A DNA stretch of 64,000 nt from Parvimonas parva (GTDB lineage: Bacteria; Bacillota; Clostridia; Tissierellales; Peptoniphilaceae): NCBI RefSeq assembly GCF_016552165.1, contig NZ_JACVDA010000008.1:1-64000 (forward strand). The letters are read 5' to 3'. This document shows, in pieces, positions 1 to 8,890 of the stretch; the stretch's first letter is position 1; each line of letters begins with the position of its first letter. The translations under genes were made by a program, and so were the position numbers. Below the pieces are notes generated by a model. The model ran no database searches. It was not told the origin of the DNA and was given only the letters and a program-made list of their open reading frames with translations.

Positions 1-89
1 ATTAATTCTCCTTTAATTCTAACATACAGGTTATGTTTTTTTATAATTTTTGGTCTCACATCATTTACAAATGTACATTTAATAATAAA
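1..89 (-). promoter_or_regulatory. Leader of a minus-strand gene beginning off the left edge
   Basis: The 89 bases before the first gene hold no reading frame. On the minus strand positions 8-15 read TAAAGGAG, a good ribosome binding site, 7 bases from the window edge. The next gene of the glp-like group therefore probably starts just outside the window on the minus strand. No clear terminator separates it from the DUF1667 gene, so co-transcription is likely. Confidence 0.45.
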
Positions 90-434
90 TTACATATCTC
101 TACTTGCAATAATATCTACACCTGTATCCAATACATTTTTCAAAACAATATCGCCTACTTTAATTGGTGAAATAACTTCAACTTTATTTAATTCATTCAT
201 AATATCGAAAATCATATTTTTAGGAATTTCTGATGAAGTTTTTACAGGTAATCTATTGTGAACTGCATTTTTTATTTTTACAGTAGAAGTTATTGTCCTA
301 GTTGGAAATGTTAATTCCTTTTTACCATAACTTGAACCTTTAGGGCATTTATTACCAATTACTTTATAATCATTTTCTTCGTCAACAGATATTCTACAAC
401 CAACCGGACAAACAATACAAATCATATCTTTCAT
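90..434 (-). CDS. DUF1667 domain protein, cysteine-rich
   Basis: A 114-residue protein whose N-terminus has the DUF1667 pattern C-x2-C-P-x-G-C (Cys6, Cys9, Cys13) with a further Cys30 in an NKCPKG context, suggesting a bound metal or iron-sulfur cluster. Its start lies 2 bases beyond the stop of the flavoprotein at 437-1714, which in turn overlaps the GlpA-like gene. In many Clostridia and Tissierellia these three families sit together, and DUF1667 is taken as the small subunit of an anaerobic glycerol-3-phosphate dehydrogenase-like complex. The family assignment is firm; the enzymatic role is inferred from context. Confidence 0.85.
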   Translation of the reverse strand: MKDMICIVCPVGCRISVDEENDYKVIGNKCPKGSSYGKKELTFPTRTITSTVKIKNAVHNRLPVKTSSEIPKNMIFDIMNELNKVEVISPIKVGDIVLKNVLDTGVDIIASRDM

Positions 435-436
435 TG

Positions 437-1714
437 TTATTCATCTCCTTTTTTCATAGATATAACTATTTTATCAGTTGTAACAGATTCAATTTGTTTT
501 TTAGTTAAAGCTATCTTTTCCATTTCAGCAGGAGCAACATGAGACTTTTTAAAATCTTTTATAACATTTCCATTTTCATCTGTTACAGATATTACAACAT
601 TTTTTTCAACACTCTTAACTCTGAAAAATATTTCTAATCTATTTTCCATATTTTCAACTCTTATATTTTGTGGAACAGTATAGAAAATACCTTCCCCATT
701 TAAAATTTCAATTTTTTTAGAATCTACTTTAGAATTTTCTAAAATATATTTTGCAGCTGACCTTCCTGCTTTTTGACTTTCTCCAGTAACAAAATCTACT
801 AAATCATGAACATGACATACATTACCACAAGCAAAAACTCCGTCCATACTTGTTTCCATATTTTCAAAAACAAAAGCACCTTTAGTTCTTGAGTCAATAT
901 TAATTCCAACTTCACGAGTAATTTCATTTTCAGGAATTAATCCGATAGATAATAACAATGTATCACATTCTAATTCTATTTCAGTACCCTTGATAGGCAT
1001 TCTATTTTCATCAACTTTACTTATAACAACTTTTTCAAGTCTTTCTTTCCCTATTATATTTGTAACTGTATGTGAAAGTAATAAAGGAATATTATAGTCA
1101 TTTAAACATTGAACGATATTTCTTGCAAGTCCATTAGAATAAGGCATAAGTTCAACACAAGCTAAAACTTCTGCACCTTCTAGTGCCATTCTTCTTGCCA
1201 TAATTAAACCTATATCACCTGAACCTAAAATAACAACTTTTTTACCACACATAAGACCTTGCATATTAACATACATTTGTGCAGAACCTGCAGTTAAAAC
1301 TCCAGATGGTCTATCTCCCGGAATAGAAATAGCACCTCTTGTTCTTTCTCTACAACCCATAGCAAGTATTATACTCTTTGCTTGAATCATTTGATACCCA
1401 TAGTCCTTACTTATTGCATGAACAATTTTATTTTCATCAAAATTAAGTACCATTGAATTTAATCTTATTTCAACATTATACTCTTTTGATAAATCAATAA
1501 ATCTTTGAGCGTATTCAGGGCCAGTTAATTCTTCTTTAAAGTAGTGTAATCCAAATCCATTATGAATACATTGATTTAAAATACCACCAGCCTCTTTATC
1601 TCTTTCTAAAACTACAACTTTATCAATTCCATTTTTCTTAGCCTCACAAGCAGCAGCAAGTCCGGCAGGTCCTCCACCAATAACAACCAAATCATAATTT
1701 TCTATATTAGACAT
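437..1714 (-). CDS. NAD(P)/FAD-dependent oxidoreductase of the glp-like trio
   Basis: About 425 residues with two dinucleotide-binding folds: an N-terminal FAD site (GGGPAG shortly after the start) and a central NAD(P) site (ILGSGDIG, around residue 165). A conserved FAD-contact segment ACGNVCHVHDLVDFV lies near residue 300. An in-frame GTG at 1723 is possible, but ATG at 1714 is preferred because AAGGTGG lies just upstream of it. The start overlaps the end of the GlpA-like gene by 8 bases, so translation is coupled. Proteins of this kind are annotated as sarcosine-oxidase-alpha or GlpB-like flavoproteins; here the neighbours suggest electron transfer during glycerol-3-phosphate oxidation. 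Substrate is inferred. Confidence 0.88.
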   Translation of the reverse strand: MSNIENYDLVVIGGGPAGLAAACEAKKNGIDKVVVLERDKEAGGILNQCIHNGFGLHYFKEELTGPEYAQRFIDLSKEYNVEIRLNSMVLNFDENKIVHAISKDYGYQMIQAKSIILAMGCRERTRGAISIPGDRPSGVLTAGSAQMYVNMQGLMCGKKVVILGSGDIGLIMARRMALEGAEVLACVELMPYSNGLARNIVQCLNDYNIPLLLSHTVTNIIGKERLEKVVISKVDENRMPIKGTEIELECDTLLLSIGLIPENEITREVGINIDSRTKGAFVFENMETSMDGVFACGNVCHVHDLVDFVTGESQKAGRSAAKYILENSKVDSKKIEILNGEGIFYTVPQNIRVENMENRLEIFFRVKSVEKNVVISVTDENGNVIKDFKKSHVAPAEMEKIALTKKQIESVTTDKIVISMKKGDE

Positions 1715-3155
1715 TTGTTCCACCTTCTTCTTTTGTTTTTCCTGTTATGATATAACTACCAAAATTAGTATTATAAACTTCTTCTGCAGGTATATTCAAT
1801 TCTCTTGAAATAATATCTAATATTTTAGGACCGCAAAAACCACCTAAACAACGTCCCATACCTGCTCCAGTTCTTTTTTTAACAGCTCCAAGAGTTCTTG
1901 GTGGCAATGGCATTTTTAAAGAATCTATTATTTCACCTTCAGAAACGGTAATACATCTGCAAATTATATTACCATAAAGAGGATTTTCTTTAATTTTTTC
2001 AGCTCTCTTTTCTGGAGATAAATGTTTAATTCTAATAACTTTTCTATTGTCTATATAATTTTCTTTTTTTACAAAATTAACTCCAATATATTTTAAGATA
2101 TCTAAACACATCAATCCAATTCCTGCACAAGATGCTAAACCTGGAGATTTTATTCCTACTAAATCAACAAAATTTTTACAACTTTTAGATTCTCTAATTA
2201 TAAAGTCATTTTCTGTACTATTTGCTCTTAATCCTGAAAAATTATTTATATTTTCCCAATAAGGAACATTAGAAATAGTCTTTGCAACTTTTTCTTTTAC
2301 TTCTGCTAGACCTTCAAATGTTGTAGATTTATCTGTAATTTCTGAATTACTTTCCGCATTAGGTCCAATAATGATATTATTATGTGCTGTTGGTGCAATT
2401 AAAACACCCTTACCAACCTTTGATGGACATTGAAATAATACATGCTTAACAAGATTTTTTTGGCTTTTATCTAAAATAAAATATTGACCTTTTGAAGGTT
2501 TAATTTCAAATTCTTTTTCACAAACCATATTATGAACTTTATCTGAATTAATTCCGGCTGCATTTATTACATATTTAGATGTATATGTATTATCTTTAGT
2601 ACTTACTATGAAATTATCATCTTCTTTAGTAATGCTTACAACTTCACTATTCAATTTTATTTCTACACCATTTGAAACAGCAACTTGTGACATAGCTATA
2701 CATAATTCCCAAGGGTCAATAACTCCAGCCCCTGGAGAATATAATGCCTTAGTAACTGTTTTATTTATATTCGGTTCAATTTTTTCAACTTCTTCTTTAT
2801 CGATTATTTTTAAATTTTCAACTCCGTTTTTAATTCCGTTATCCAATAATTTTTCTAAAGTTTTTTCATCATCTTCATTAAAAGCTAATACCAAAGAACC
2901 ACATTCATTATATTGAACATCTAATTTTTTTACTAACTCTTTAATTCTTTTTGAGCCTTCAACATTTAATTTTGCCATTAATGTTCCTGGTTCAGGGTCA
3001 TAACCTGAATGTAAAATTCCACTGTTGGCTTTTGTTGTTCCATCGGCTACATCTATTTCTTTTTCTAAAACTAAAACTTTTAGATTGTATTTTGATAATT
3101 CATAGGCAACATTAGAACCTACTACTCCACAACCTACAACTATAATATCATACAT
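1707..3155 (-). CDS. GlpA-like FAD-dependent oxidoreductase with C-terminal [2Fe-2S] domain
   Basis: A 482-residue protein. Residues 7-13 form a G-x-G-x2-G FAD-binding motif in a DAO-type fold. The C-terminal ~90 residues are a BFD-like iron-sulfur domain with Cys399, Cys401, Cys436 and Cys441 (CRC and RCLGGFC). This matches the anaerobic GlpA/L-2-hydroxyglutarate-oxidase-like family often called 'NAD(P)/FAD-dependent oxidoreductase' next to DUF1667. The probable reaction is oxidation of glycerol 3-phosphate to dihydroxyacetone phosphate, by analogy. The start ATG at 3155 is preceded by AGGAGA. It is the first gene of the trio; the metallo-hydrolase upstream ends 11 bases before it. Confidence 0.88.
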   Translation of the reverse strand: MYDIIVVGCGVVGSNVAYELSKYNLKVLVLEKEIDVADGTTKANSGILHSGYDPEPGTLMAKLNVEGSKRIKELVKKLDVQYNECGSLVLAFNEDDEKTLEKLLDNGIKNGVENLKIIDKEEVEKIEPNINKTVTKALYSPGAGVIDPWELCIAMSQVAVSNGVEIKLNSEVVSITKEDDNFIVSTKDNTYTSKYVINAAGINSDKVHNMVCEKEFEIKPSKGQYFILDKSQKNLVKHVLFQCPSKVGKGVLIAPTAHNNIIIGPNAESNSEITDKSTTFEGLAEVKEKVAKTISNVPYWENINNFSGLRANSTENDFIIRESKSCKNFVDLVGIKSPGLASCAGIGLMCLDILKYIGVNFVKKENYIDNRKVIRIKHLSPEKRAEKIKENPLYGNIICRCITVSEGEIIDSLKMPLPPRTLGAVKKRTGAGMGRCLGGFCGPKILDIISRELNIPAEEVYNTNFGSYIITGKTKEEGGTNV

Positions 3156-3166
3156 TTCTATATCTC

Positions 3167-3799
3167 CTAGCTATTTTTTATATTTTTCATAAAAGGATTA
3201 TTTTCTTTTTCAAAATCTAAATTACTCTCTGCACCATGGCCTGGCAATACTCTATAATCTTTTTCCAAAGAATATAATTTTTTCATTGAATTGTGTATTT
3301 CTTCAAAACTACCGGTTGCTAAATCACTTCTTCCTATACTCATTCTAAACAATGTATCCCCAGAGAACATAACATCTCCCATAAGGATACAAATACTTCC
3401 AACGGTATGACCCGGTGTTTCAACTATCTCTAAACTTTCTCCATAAAAATCAATAATTTCTTCATCAGAAAGCCATTTATCAGCAATCAATTCAATTTGC
3501 TTAAAAGGTGGAATTGATTTTGATAGATTAACAATTGGGTCTTTCAATAAATCTTTTTCTTTTATACAGGCATAAATCGGCAAATCATATTTTTCCTTTA
3601 CAAGTTTAACTGCACCAATATGGTCTCCATGTCCATGAGTTAGCAAAATAAATTCTAAATCTATTTTTTCTTCATCAACAAATTTAAAAATATCATCGCT
3701 ATCTCCACCCGGGTCTATTATAAACCCCTTTTTATCATCATTATATACTATATAACAATTTACTGCATATACTCCAACAACTATTCTTTTTATATTCAT
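3167..3799 (-). CDS. Metallo-beta-lactamase-fold hydrolase (glyoxalase II-like)
   Basis: A 210-residue MBL-fold hydrolase. The zinc-binding signature T-H-G-H-G-D-H places His55, His57, Asp59 and His60 in the active site; further ligands lie in TPGHTVGS, FSGDTLF and LPGHG. This is the short YcbL/hydroxyacylglutathione-hydrolase-like branch, common beside dtd and relA in Firmicutes. The substrate is not known; a thioester hydrolase is usual for the branch. AGGAGATAATT precedes the ATG. It follows dtd after a 9-base gap and is likely in the same operon. Confidence 0.85.
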   Translation of the reverse strand: MNIKRIVVGVYAVNCYIVYNDDKKGFIIDPGGDSDDIFKFVDEEKIDLEFILLTHGHGDHIGAVKLVKEKYDLPIYACIKEKDLLKDPIVNLSKSIPPFKQIELIADKWLSDEEIIDFYGESLEIVETPGHTVGSICILMGDVMFSGDTLFRMSIGRSDLATGSFEEIHNSMKKLYSLEKDYRVLPGHGAESNLDFEKENNPFMKNIKNS

Positions 3800-3808
3800 A
3801 ATTATCTC

Positions 3809-4258
3809 CTAATATGTTCTTTTTGAATCTAATTGAATTGTAACAGGGCCGTCATTTTCTAAAGAAACTTTCATATCAGCTTGAAAAACACCTGTTTTAA
3901 TTGAAATATTATTTACATAAAATAATTTTAAAAATTCCTCATATTTTTCTCTTGCATCTACACTAGACATCGATAAATCAAAACTAGGTCTATTACCCTT
4001 TCTGCAATCTCCATAAAGAGTAAATTGTGATACGACTAAAATCTCATAATTTTTATCTAAAACAGATAAATTCATTTTAAAATTTTCATCTTCAAAAATT
4101 CTAAGATTTACAACTTTTTTAAAAATATATTTTAAATCTTCTTCAGTATCTTCTTTACCAAACCCAACAAAAAGGAGAAGTCCCTTATTAATTCTAGAGA
4201 CTTCTTTCTTATCAACTTTTACACTTGCAAAATTAACCCTCTGTAATATAGCTCTCAT
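3809..4258 (-). CDS. dtd: D-aminoacyl-tRNA deacylase
   Basis: A 149-residue cytoplasmic enzyme that removes D-amino acids mischarged on tRNA. Signature elements are visible: the N-terminal MRAILQRV, the catalytic SQFTLYGDCRKGNRPSF segment in the middle, and NDGPVTIQLDS at the end (the Gly-cisPro-type GPVT motif). Length is typical for the DTD family. Its ATG overlaps the relA stop by one base (TAATG), so it is translationally coupled to the (p)ppGpp enzyme, an arrangement widespread in Firmicutes. Confidence 0.95.
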   Translation of the reverse strand: MRAILQRVNFASVKVDKKEVSRINKGLLLFVGFGKEDTEEDLKYIFKKVVNLRIFEDENFKMNLSVLDKNYEILVVSQFTLYGDCRKGNRPSFDLSMSSVDAREKYEEFLKLFYVNNISIKTGVFQADMKVSLENDGPVTIQLDSKRTY

Positions 4259-6411
4259 TACGCTCTCACCCTATATACATCAAGTATTCCTTTCAAAGAT
4301 TTTATTTTATTTATGAGTCTATCAAGTTCATCAATACTTTTTATTTCAACTATAATATTTGTAATAAAAGTTTTATCTTTTCCTGTCTTTGCTGTTATAC
4401 CCACTAAATTTAATTTTGATTCAGAAATAATATGTGCAACATCAGCTAAGGCTCCAACTTGGTCTAAAGAAATAACTGCAACTTCAACCTTATAAAATAA
4501 ATTCTTAGCATTTGTCCATTCTACCCCTATAAGCCTATCAGGATTAGTAACATTTTTTATATTTGCACACTCACAACTATGAACCGAAATCCCTCTACCT
4601 TTTGTAATATATCCAACAATCTCATCTCCTGGAAGAGGATTACAGCATTTTGCAAAACTAACTTCTATATTATCAATACCCTTTACAATTACACCTTTTG
4701 AATTGTTTTTATTTCCTGATTTTTCATTTTTCACTCTGTTTATTATATCATCAGCAGATTCTTGATAATAATCAGTATAAAATTCTTTTAATTTAGATAT
4801 AACCTGTCTTAAATTGATACTTCCAAATCCAATACCGGCATACATTTCATCAATAGTATTAAAACTCAATCTTTTAGCAATTTGTAAAAGCCAGTCTTCC
4901 TTTAAAATTTTACTATAAGTAAAGCCCAATCGTCTAACTTCCTTTTCAAGCATATCTCTACCTTGAACAATGTTTAGTGCTTTATTTTCTTTCTTAAACC
5001 ATTGCTTTATTTTAGTTCTTGCCTGAGAAGATTTTACTATTTTTAACCAATCTTTACTTGGACCGGATGAATTTGGATTTGTTAATATCTCAACAATATT
5101 TCCATTTTTTAACTTAAAACTTAAAGGAACAATTCTTCCGTCAACCTTGGCGCCTACACAATTATTTCCTACTGCAGTATGAACCTTGTAAGCAAAGTCT
5201 ATTGGAGTTGCTCCTGAAACTAAATTTATAACATCTCCTTTTGGAGAAAAAACAAATACTTCATCAGAAACGAAATCTTCTTTGAAAGAAGTGATGAACT
5301 CTCTGTTGTCATTAACTTCTCTTTGCCAATCCATAAGTTGTCTAAGCCAAGTTAATTTATCATCAAAACTTGTACTCCTATCAACACCGGCTTTATATTT
5401 CCAGTGAGCTGCGATACCATATTCAGCAGTTTTATGCATCTCAAAAGTCCTTATTTGAACTTCAAAAACATCACCGGAATTACTAATAAGTGTATTGTGT
5501 AAAGATTGATATAAATTTGGTTTTGGAACTGCAATATAATCCTTAAACCTTGAAGGAATTGGTTTCCATTTAGAATGAACTATCCCTAAAACTGCATAAC
5601 AATCACTAATAGTCGGAACAATAATTCTAACAGCAGTCAAATCAAAAATTTCATCAAAACTCTTATTTTGTTTATACATTTTTTTGTAAATACTGTATAA
5701 ACTCTTTGGTCTTCCACTAATTTCCCCTTTAATATTATGTTCTTTCAAACTTATACTAATTTCTTCGATTATATCATTTATAATTTTTTCTCTTTCACTT
5801 CTCTTTTTCTTAACTCTTTCAGCTAAATCATAATATATTTCAGGTTCTAAATATCTTAAAGATAAGTCTTCAAGCTCCCATTTAACATTACTCATACCTA
5901 ATCTATACGCCAAAGGAGCATAAATTTCTAAAGTTTCCTTTGCTTTTTCCAGTTGTTTAGCTTTCTTCATATATTCCAAAGTTCTGATATTATGAAGTCT
6001 ATCTGCAATCTTAATTATTATAACTCTAATATCAGAATTCATAGCTAAAAGCATTTTTCTTAAATTATCAGCTTGAGATTCCTGTTTACTTTGATATTTT
6101 ATCTTTTTTAGTTTAGTAACACCATCTACAAGATTAGCAATTTCTTCATCAAACATTTCTGCCATTTCTTCAAAAGTAACTTCTGTATCTTCAAGTACAT
6201 CATGCATAAGCCCTGCAATTATAGTTGCATCGTCCATATATAAATCAGCTAAAATATTAGCAACTGCTACGGGATGAATAAAATAGGGTTCACCGGAATT
6301 TCTAAATTGTCCTTCATGACACTCTTTTGTAAAATTATAAGCCTTTGTAATTTTTTCAACATCTAAATTAGGATTATAATTTCTAATTTTTGATAATAAT
6401 TCATCTAACAT
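4258..6411 (-). CDS. relA: Bifunctional (p)ppGpp synthetase/hydrolase Rel
   Basis: About 717 residues of the long Rel/SpoT family that makes and degrades the alarmone (p)ppGpp. The N-terminal hydrolase domain keeps its HD pair (GLMHDVLEDTEV). The synthetase domain has FDLTAVRIIV and the RFKDYIAVPKPN loop; RFKD is characteristic of bifunctional Rel. A TGS domain (VFSPKGDVINLVSGATPIDFAY), a zinc-finger/CC region (CCNPLPGDEIVGY) and a C-terminal ACT domain follow. A GTG at 6420 is in frame, but ATG 6411 lies at proper spacing from AGGAGG. It follows recJ by a few bases. Confidence 0.96.
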   Translation of the reverse strand: MLDELLSKIRNYNPNLDVEKITKAYNFTKECHEGQFRNSGEPYFIHPVAVANILADLYMDDATIIAGLMHDVLEDTEVTFEEMAEMFDEEIANLVDGVTKLKKIKYQSKQESQADNLRKMLLAMNSDIRVIIIKIADRLHNIRTLEYMKKAKQLEKAKETLEIYAPLAYRLGMSNVKWELEDLSLRYLEPEIYYDLAERVKKKRSEREKIINDIIEEISISLKEHNIKGEISGRPKSLYSIYKKMYKQNKSFDEIFDLTAVRIIVPTISDCYAVLGIVHSKWKPIPSRFKDYIAVPKPNLYQSLHNTLISNSGDVFEVQIRTFEMHKTAEYGIAAHWKYKAGVDRSTSFDDKLTWLRQLMDWQREVNDNREFITSFKEDFVSDEVFVFSPKGDVINLVSGATPIDFAYKVHTAVGNNCVGAKVDGRIVPLSFKLKNGNIVEILTNPNSSGPSKDWLKIVKSSQARTKIKQWFKKENKALNIVQGRDMLEKEVRRLGFTYSKILKEDWLLQIAKRLSFNTIDEMYAGIGFGSINLRQVISKLKEFYTDYYQESADDIINRVKNEKSGNKNNSKGVIVKGIDNIEVSFAKCCNPLPGDEIVGYITKGRGISVHSCECANIKNVTNPDRLIGVEWTNAKNLFYKVEVAVISLDQVGALADVAHIISESKLNLVGITAKTGKDKTFITNIIVEIKSIDELDRLINKIKSLKGILDVYRVRA

Positions 6412-6423
6412 TTCTTCCACCTC

Positions 6424-8169
6424 CTATCTTATATCTTTTATCAATAATTGAATAGATTTATTATTCATATACTCATTTATAACTGGAGTATATAAAATAT
6501 CTATAAATTTATTTTTTATATTATTTTGTTCTAAAATAATATCTTCAGTTTCAAACTTTTCATTGAAATATGAAATATACTTATCAAAATTACTAAAAAT
6601 AATTCCACTAAATTCTATATCATCTTGACTTAAAACTAATTTTATAACATTTTTATTTTTACCTATAACAGATATAGATTTTATTTCCACATTTTTTGTA
6701 CCAAACAAAGGTTCAGGATTTGCTTTTCCATAAGGCTCTAGTAATTTTAATTCGTCAACAATATTATAACTTATTAATTTAAAATCTAAAGAACAATCTA
6801 TTTTTATTTTCTCAACAAAATTTTCAAAAGTTAAATTAGAATTTTGATTTAAAGACTTTCTTAAAATATCTAAATTTTCTTTTTTTATAGAAAAACCTGC
6901 AGCCATAGCGTGGCCACCCAATTTTTCAAAAAGATTAGAAAATTCTCTAAGTTTTGAAATAATATCATAATCTTCAATACTTCTGGCACTTCCTTTTAAA
7001 ATTCCATCTTCCTTTGCGTTTGAAAAAATCAAAGTAGGTCTATAATAATAATCTTTTATTCTACCTGCAACAATTCCGGCAATTGACTCATGAAGTTCAT
7101 CATCATACATAACTATAATATCATCATTAAAATGTCCTGATTCTCTAACTTTTGCATTTATTCTTGAATATGCATCATTTGTTAAAGATTTTCTTTCCTC
7201 ATTTAGCTCAACTAATCTTTTAGCATAATCTGTTGCCATTGACTCATCTTCTTCTAAAAATAATTCAACACCAATACTTGCAGAATCTAATCTTCCTGCA
7301 GCATTTATACATGGTCCAAGTTTAAAACCCAAAGAAGTAGTTGTTATTTTTCCAACCTCGTTTTCTCTTTGTAACTTATTTATACCAACATTATCACTTG
7401 AATTTAAAATTTCCAATCCTTTTTTCACGAAAAATCTATTTTCATCAACTAAATCCACAACGTCGCAAACAGTTCCCATAGCGACAAATTGTAATAAATC
7501 AATTAAATAGTCCTCATCTCCACCAAGTTCATCATACAATGCCTGCATTAACTTAAATGCAACTCCTGCACCACATAATTCTTTAAACGGATACTCACAA
7601 TCTAATCTATGAGGATTTACAACTGCATTTGCTTTTGGTAATATTTGATTTCCCTCATCATCAATAACTACTTGATGATGGTCTGTTACGATTATTGGAA
7701 TATTTAAAGAATTGCAATATTCAACAACTTCAAAAGCAGATATTCCATTATCACAAGTTATAATTAAATCTACATTATTTTTCTTTGCGCTATCTACAAT
7801 TCCTTTTGAAATACCATAACCATCTTCCATTCTATGAGGAATAGCAAAACTAATATTATCAGTAAAAAAACCTATTCCTTTCATCAAAACAACTGTTGCT
7901 GAATTACCATCTTGGTCGTAATCTCCAACAATTTGTATATGTAAATTATTGTCTATTGCATCAACAAGTATCTCTATTGCAGTATCTAAATCTTTCATCA
8001 AAAAAGGATTATGAAGGTATTTATAATCTGGATATAAAAAGTTTTTTACATTTTTATAATCAATTTTTCTATTTGCCAAAAGTTGACAAGTTATATAAGA
8101 AAATTCACTATTATTTTTAAAATTTTCTTTTGTCAATCCATTATCCGATTTAATAAACCACTTTTTCAT
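6424..8169 (-). CDS. recJ: Single-stranded-DNA-specific exonuclease RecJ
   Basis: A 581-residue DHH/DHHA1 phosphoesterase that degrades single-stranded DNA 5'-3' in recombination and mismatch repair. Visible motifs are DYDQDGNSATV (motif I, usually DYDVDG), TDHHQV (the DHH motif), CGAGVAFKL, GPCINAAGRLDSA and the DHHA1 GGHAMAAGFSI. A C-terminal OB-like region ends the protein. The ATG follows AGGAGGTATTT. It leads the recJ-relA-dtd-MBL group and is separated from yajC by a terminator hairpin. At 581 residues it is close to the E. coli enzyme and shorter than many Firmicute RecJ proteins. Confidence 0.95.
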   Translation of the reverse strand: MKKWFIKSDNGLTKENFKNNSEFSYITCQLLANRKIDYKNVKNFLYPDYKYLHNPFLMKDLDTAIEILVDAIDNNLHIQIVGDYDQDGNSATVVLMKGIGFFTDNISFAIPHRMEDGYGISKGIVDSAKKNNVDLIITCDNGISAFEVVEYCNSLNIPIIVTDHHQVVIDDEGNQILPKANAVVNPHRLDCEYPFKELCGAGVAFKLMQALYDELGGDEDYLIDLLQFVAMGTVCDVVDLVDENRFFVKKGLEILNSSDNVGINKLQRENEVGKITTTSLGFKLGPCINAAGRLDSASIGVELFLEEDESMATDYAKRLVELNEERKSLTNDAYSRINAKVRESGHFNDDIIVMYDDELHESIAGIVAGRIKDYYYRPTLIFSNAKEDGILKGSARSIEDYDIISKLREFSNLFEKLGGHAMAAGFSIKKENLDILRKSLNQNSNLTFENFVEKIKIDCSLDFKLISYNIVDELKLLEPYGKANPEPLFGTKNVEIKSISVIGKNKNVIKLVLSQDDIEFSGIIFSNFDKYISYFNEKFETEDIILEQNNIKNKFIDILYTPVINEYMNNKSIQLLIKDIR

Positions 8170-8222
8170 AAATACCTCCTTATCTTATATTTTTTTATTT
8201 ATCTTATTAAACATAAAGAAAA

Positions 8223-8245
8223 AAATAGACGAAATCCGTCTATTT
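8223..8245 (-). terminator. Intrinsic terminator after yajC
   Basis: The stem AAATAGACG (8223-8231) pairs perfectly with CGTCTATTT (8237-8245) around a 5-base loop. On the minus strand the hairpin is followed by a T-rich run (the complement of the A-rich bases 8217-8225). It lies 8 bases after the yajC stop and ahead of the recJ ribosome binding site. Confidence 0.85.
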
Positions 8246-8253
8246 AAGCAAAA

Positions 8254-8580
8254 TTAATTTTCTTCACCATTTTCTTCTTCCATATCTTCTTCAACTTCTT
8301 CAGAAGATTCTTCAGATTTGCTAACAATAGAATGAATAGCAGATTTAACAAATTCCATTTTTGTTCTATCACTAGATGTTTCAATTACAACATCAGTATC
8401 AGTTACCTTAACAACTGTACCTTTAATTCCACCAATTGTAACTACATCATCACCTTTTTTTAAACTTTCTCTCATATCCATCATAGCTTTTTGTCTTTTC
8501 TTTTGAGGTTTAATCATAAGAAAATAAGCAATCGCCATAAAACCACCTATCATAACCAATTGCATAGTTAATTGATCCAT
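8254..8580 (-). CDS. yajC: Preprotein translocase subunit YajC
   Basis: About 108 residues. One N-terminal membrane segment (LVMIGGFMAIAYFLMI) is followed by the family hallmark KPQKKRQKAMMDMRESLKKGDDVVTIGG and an acidic Glu-rich tail. YajC associates with SecDF in the Sec translocon. The start is ATG 8580, preceded by AGGAGG at normal spacing; an upstream in-frame start at 8622 lacks such a site. It appears to be a single-gene transcript with its own terminator; secD and secF are not in this window. Confidence 0.93.
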   Translation of the reverse strand: MDQLTMQLVMIGGFMAIAYFLMIKPQKKRQKAMMDMRESLKKGDDVVTIGGIKGTVVKVTDTDVVIETSSDRTKMEFVKSAIHSIVSKSEESSEEVEEDMEEENGEEN

Positions 8581-8680
8581 AATATTCCTCCTAATTATTA
8601 ATATATGAGTATATTTTAACACAAAATCTCTTATAATTCAAATATTTTAAAAAATTAATAACATACTTTTTTCAATTAAA

Positions 8681-8709
8681 AGGGAAGTAGATTTTTATTC
8701 CACTTCCCT
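8681..8709 (-). terminator. Hairpin terminator of an unassigned minus-strand transcript
   Basis: AGGGAAGT (8681-8688) pairs with ACTTCCCT (8702-8709). On the minus strand it is followed by TTTTAATTGAAAAAA. It is distinct from the clpB terminator at 8857-8885, so it would end a short transcript of its own covering the remnant at 8726-8839. Confidence 0.7.
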
Positions 8710-8725
8710 AATTACAATTACTAAA

Positions 8726-8839
8726 TTAGTTTAGCTTAATAAAATTAAGTTTTAAATATTTTTTCAATGAAAAACCAACTATTACAAACACTAAACCCAA
8801 TATTAAAAATGAAATTATAATAGTAAATTTATCATAATT
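8726..8839 (-). pseudogene. Remnant of a small single-pass membrane peptide
   Basis: Between the clpB terminator and the hairpin at 8681-8709, one minus-strand frame reads NYDKFTIIISFLILGLV then FVIVGFSLKKYLKLNFIKLN and stops at 8726. This is one hydrophobic segment followed by a basic tail. There is no start codon with a ribosome binding site; a stop at 8840-8842 closes the frame upstream. The rest of the 268-base gap shows nothing else. I take it as the tail of a lost membrane protein gene. Confidence 0.35.
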
Positions 8840-8856
8840 TTACAAAAAGATATAAA

Positions 8857-8885
8857 AAACGCTAAGACTAAAAATCTCAGCGTTT
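8857..8885 (-). terminator. Intrinsic terminator of the dnaJ-clpB operon
   Basis: AAACGCTAAGA (8857-8867) pairs with TCTCAGCGTTT (8875-8885), with one A-C mismatch. On the minus strand the stem is followed by TTTTTTATATC. It lies 6 bases beyond the clpB stop. Confidence 0.85.
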
Positions 8886-8890
8886 ATTTG

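Noticed and set aside
1-3155. Complete glycerol utilisation operon
   Set aside because: Only the dehydrogenase-like trio is present; glycerol kinase and facilitator are not visible, so only a glp-like context is claimed.
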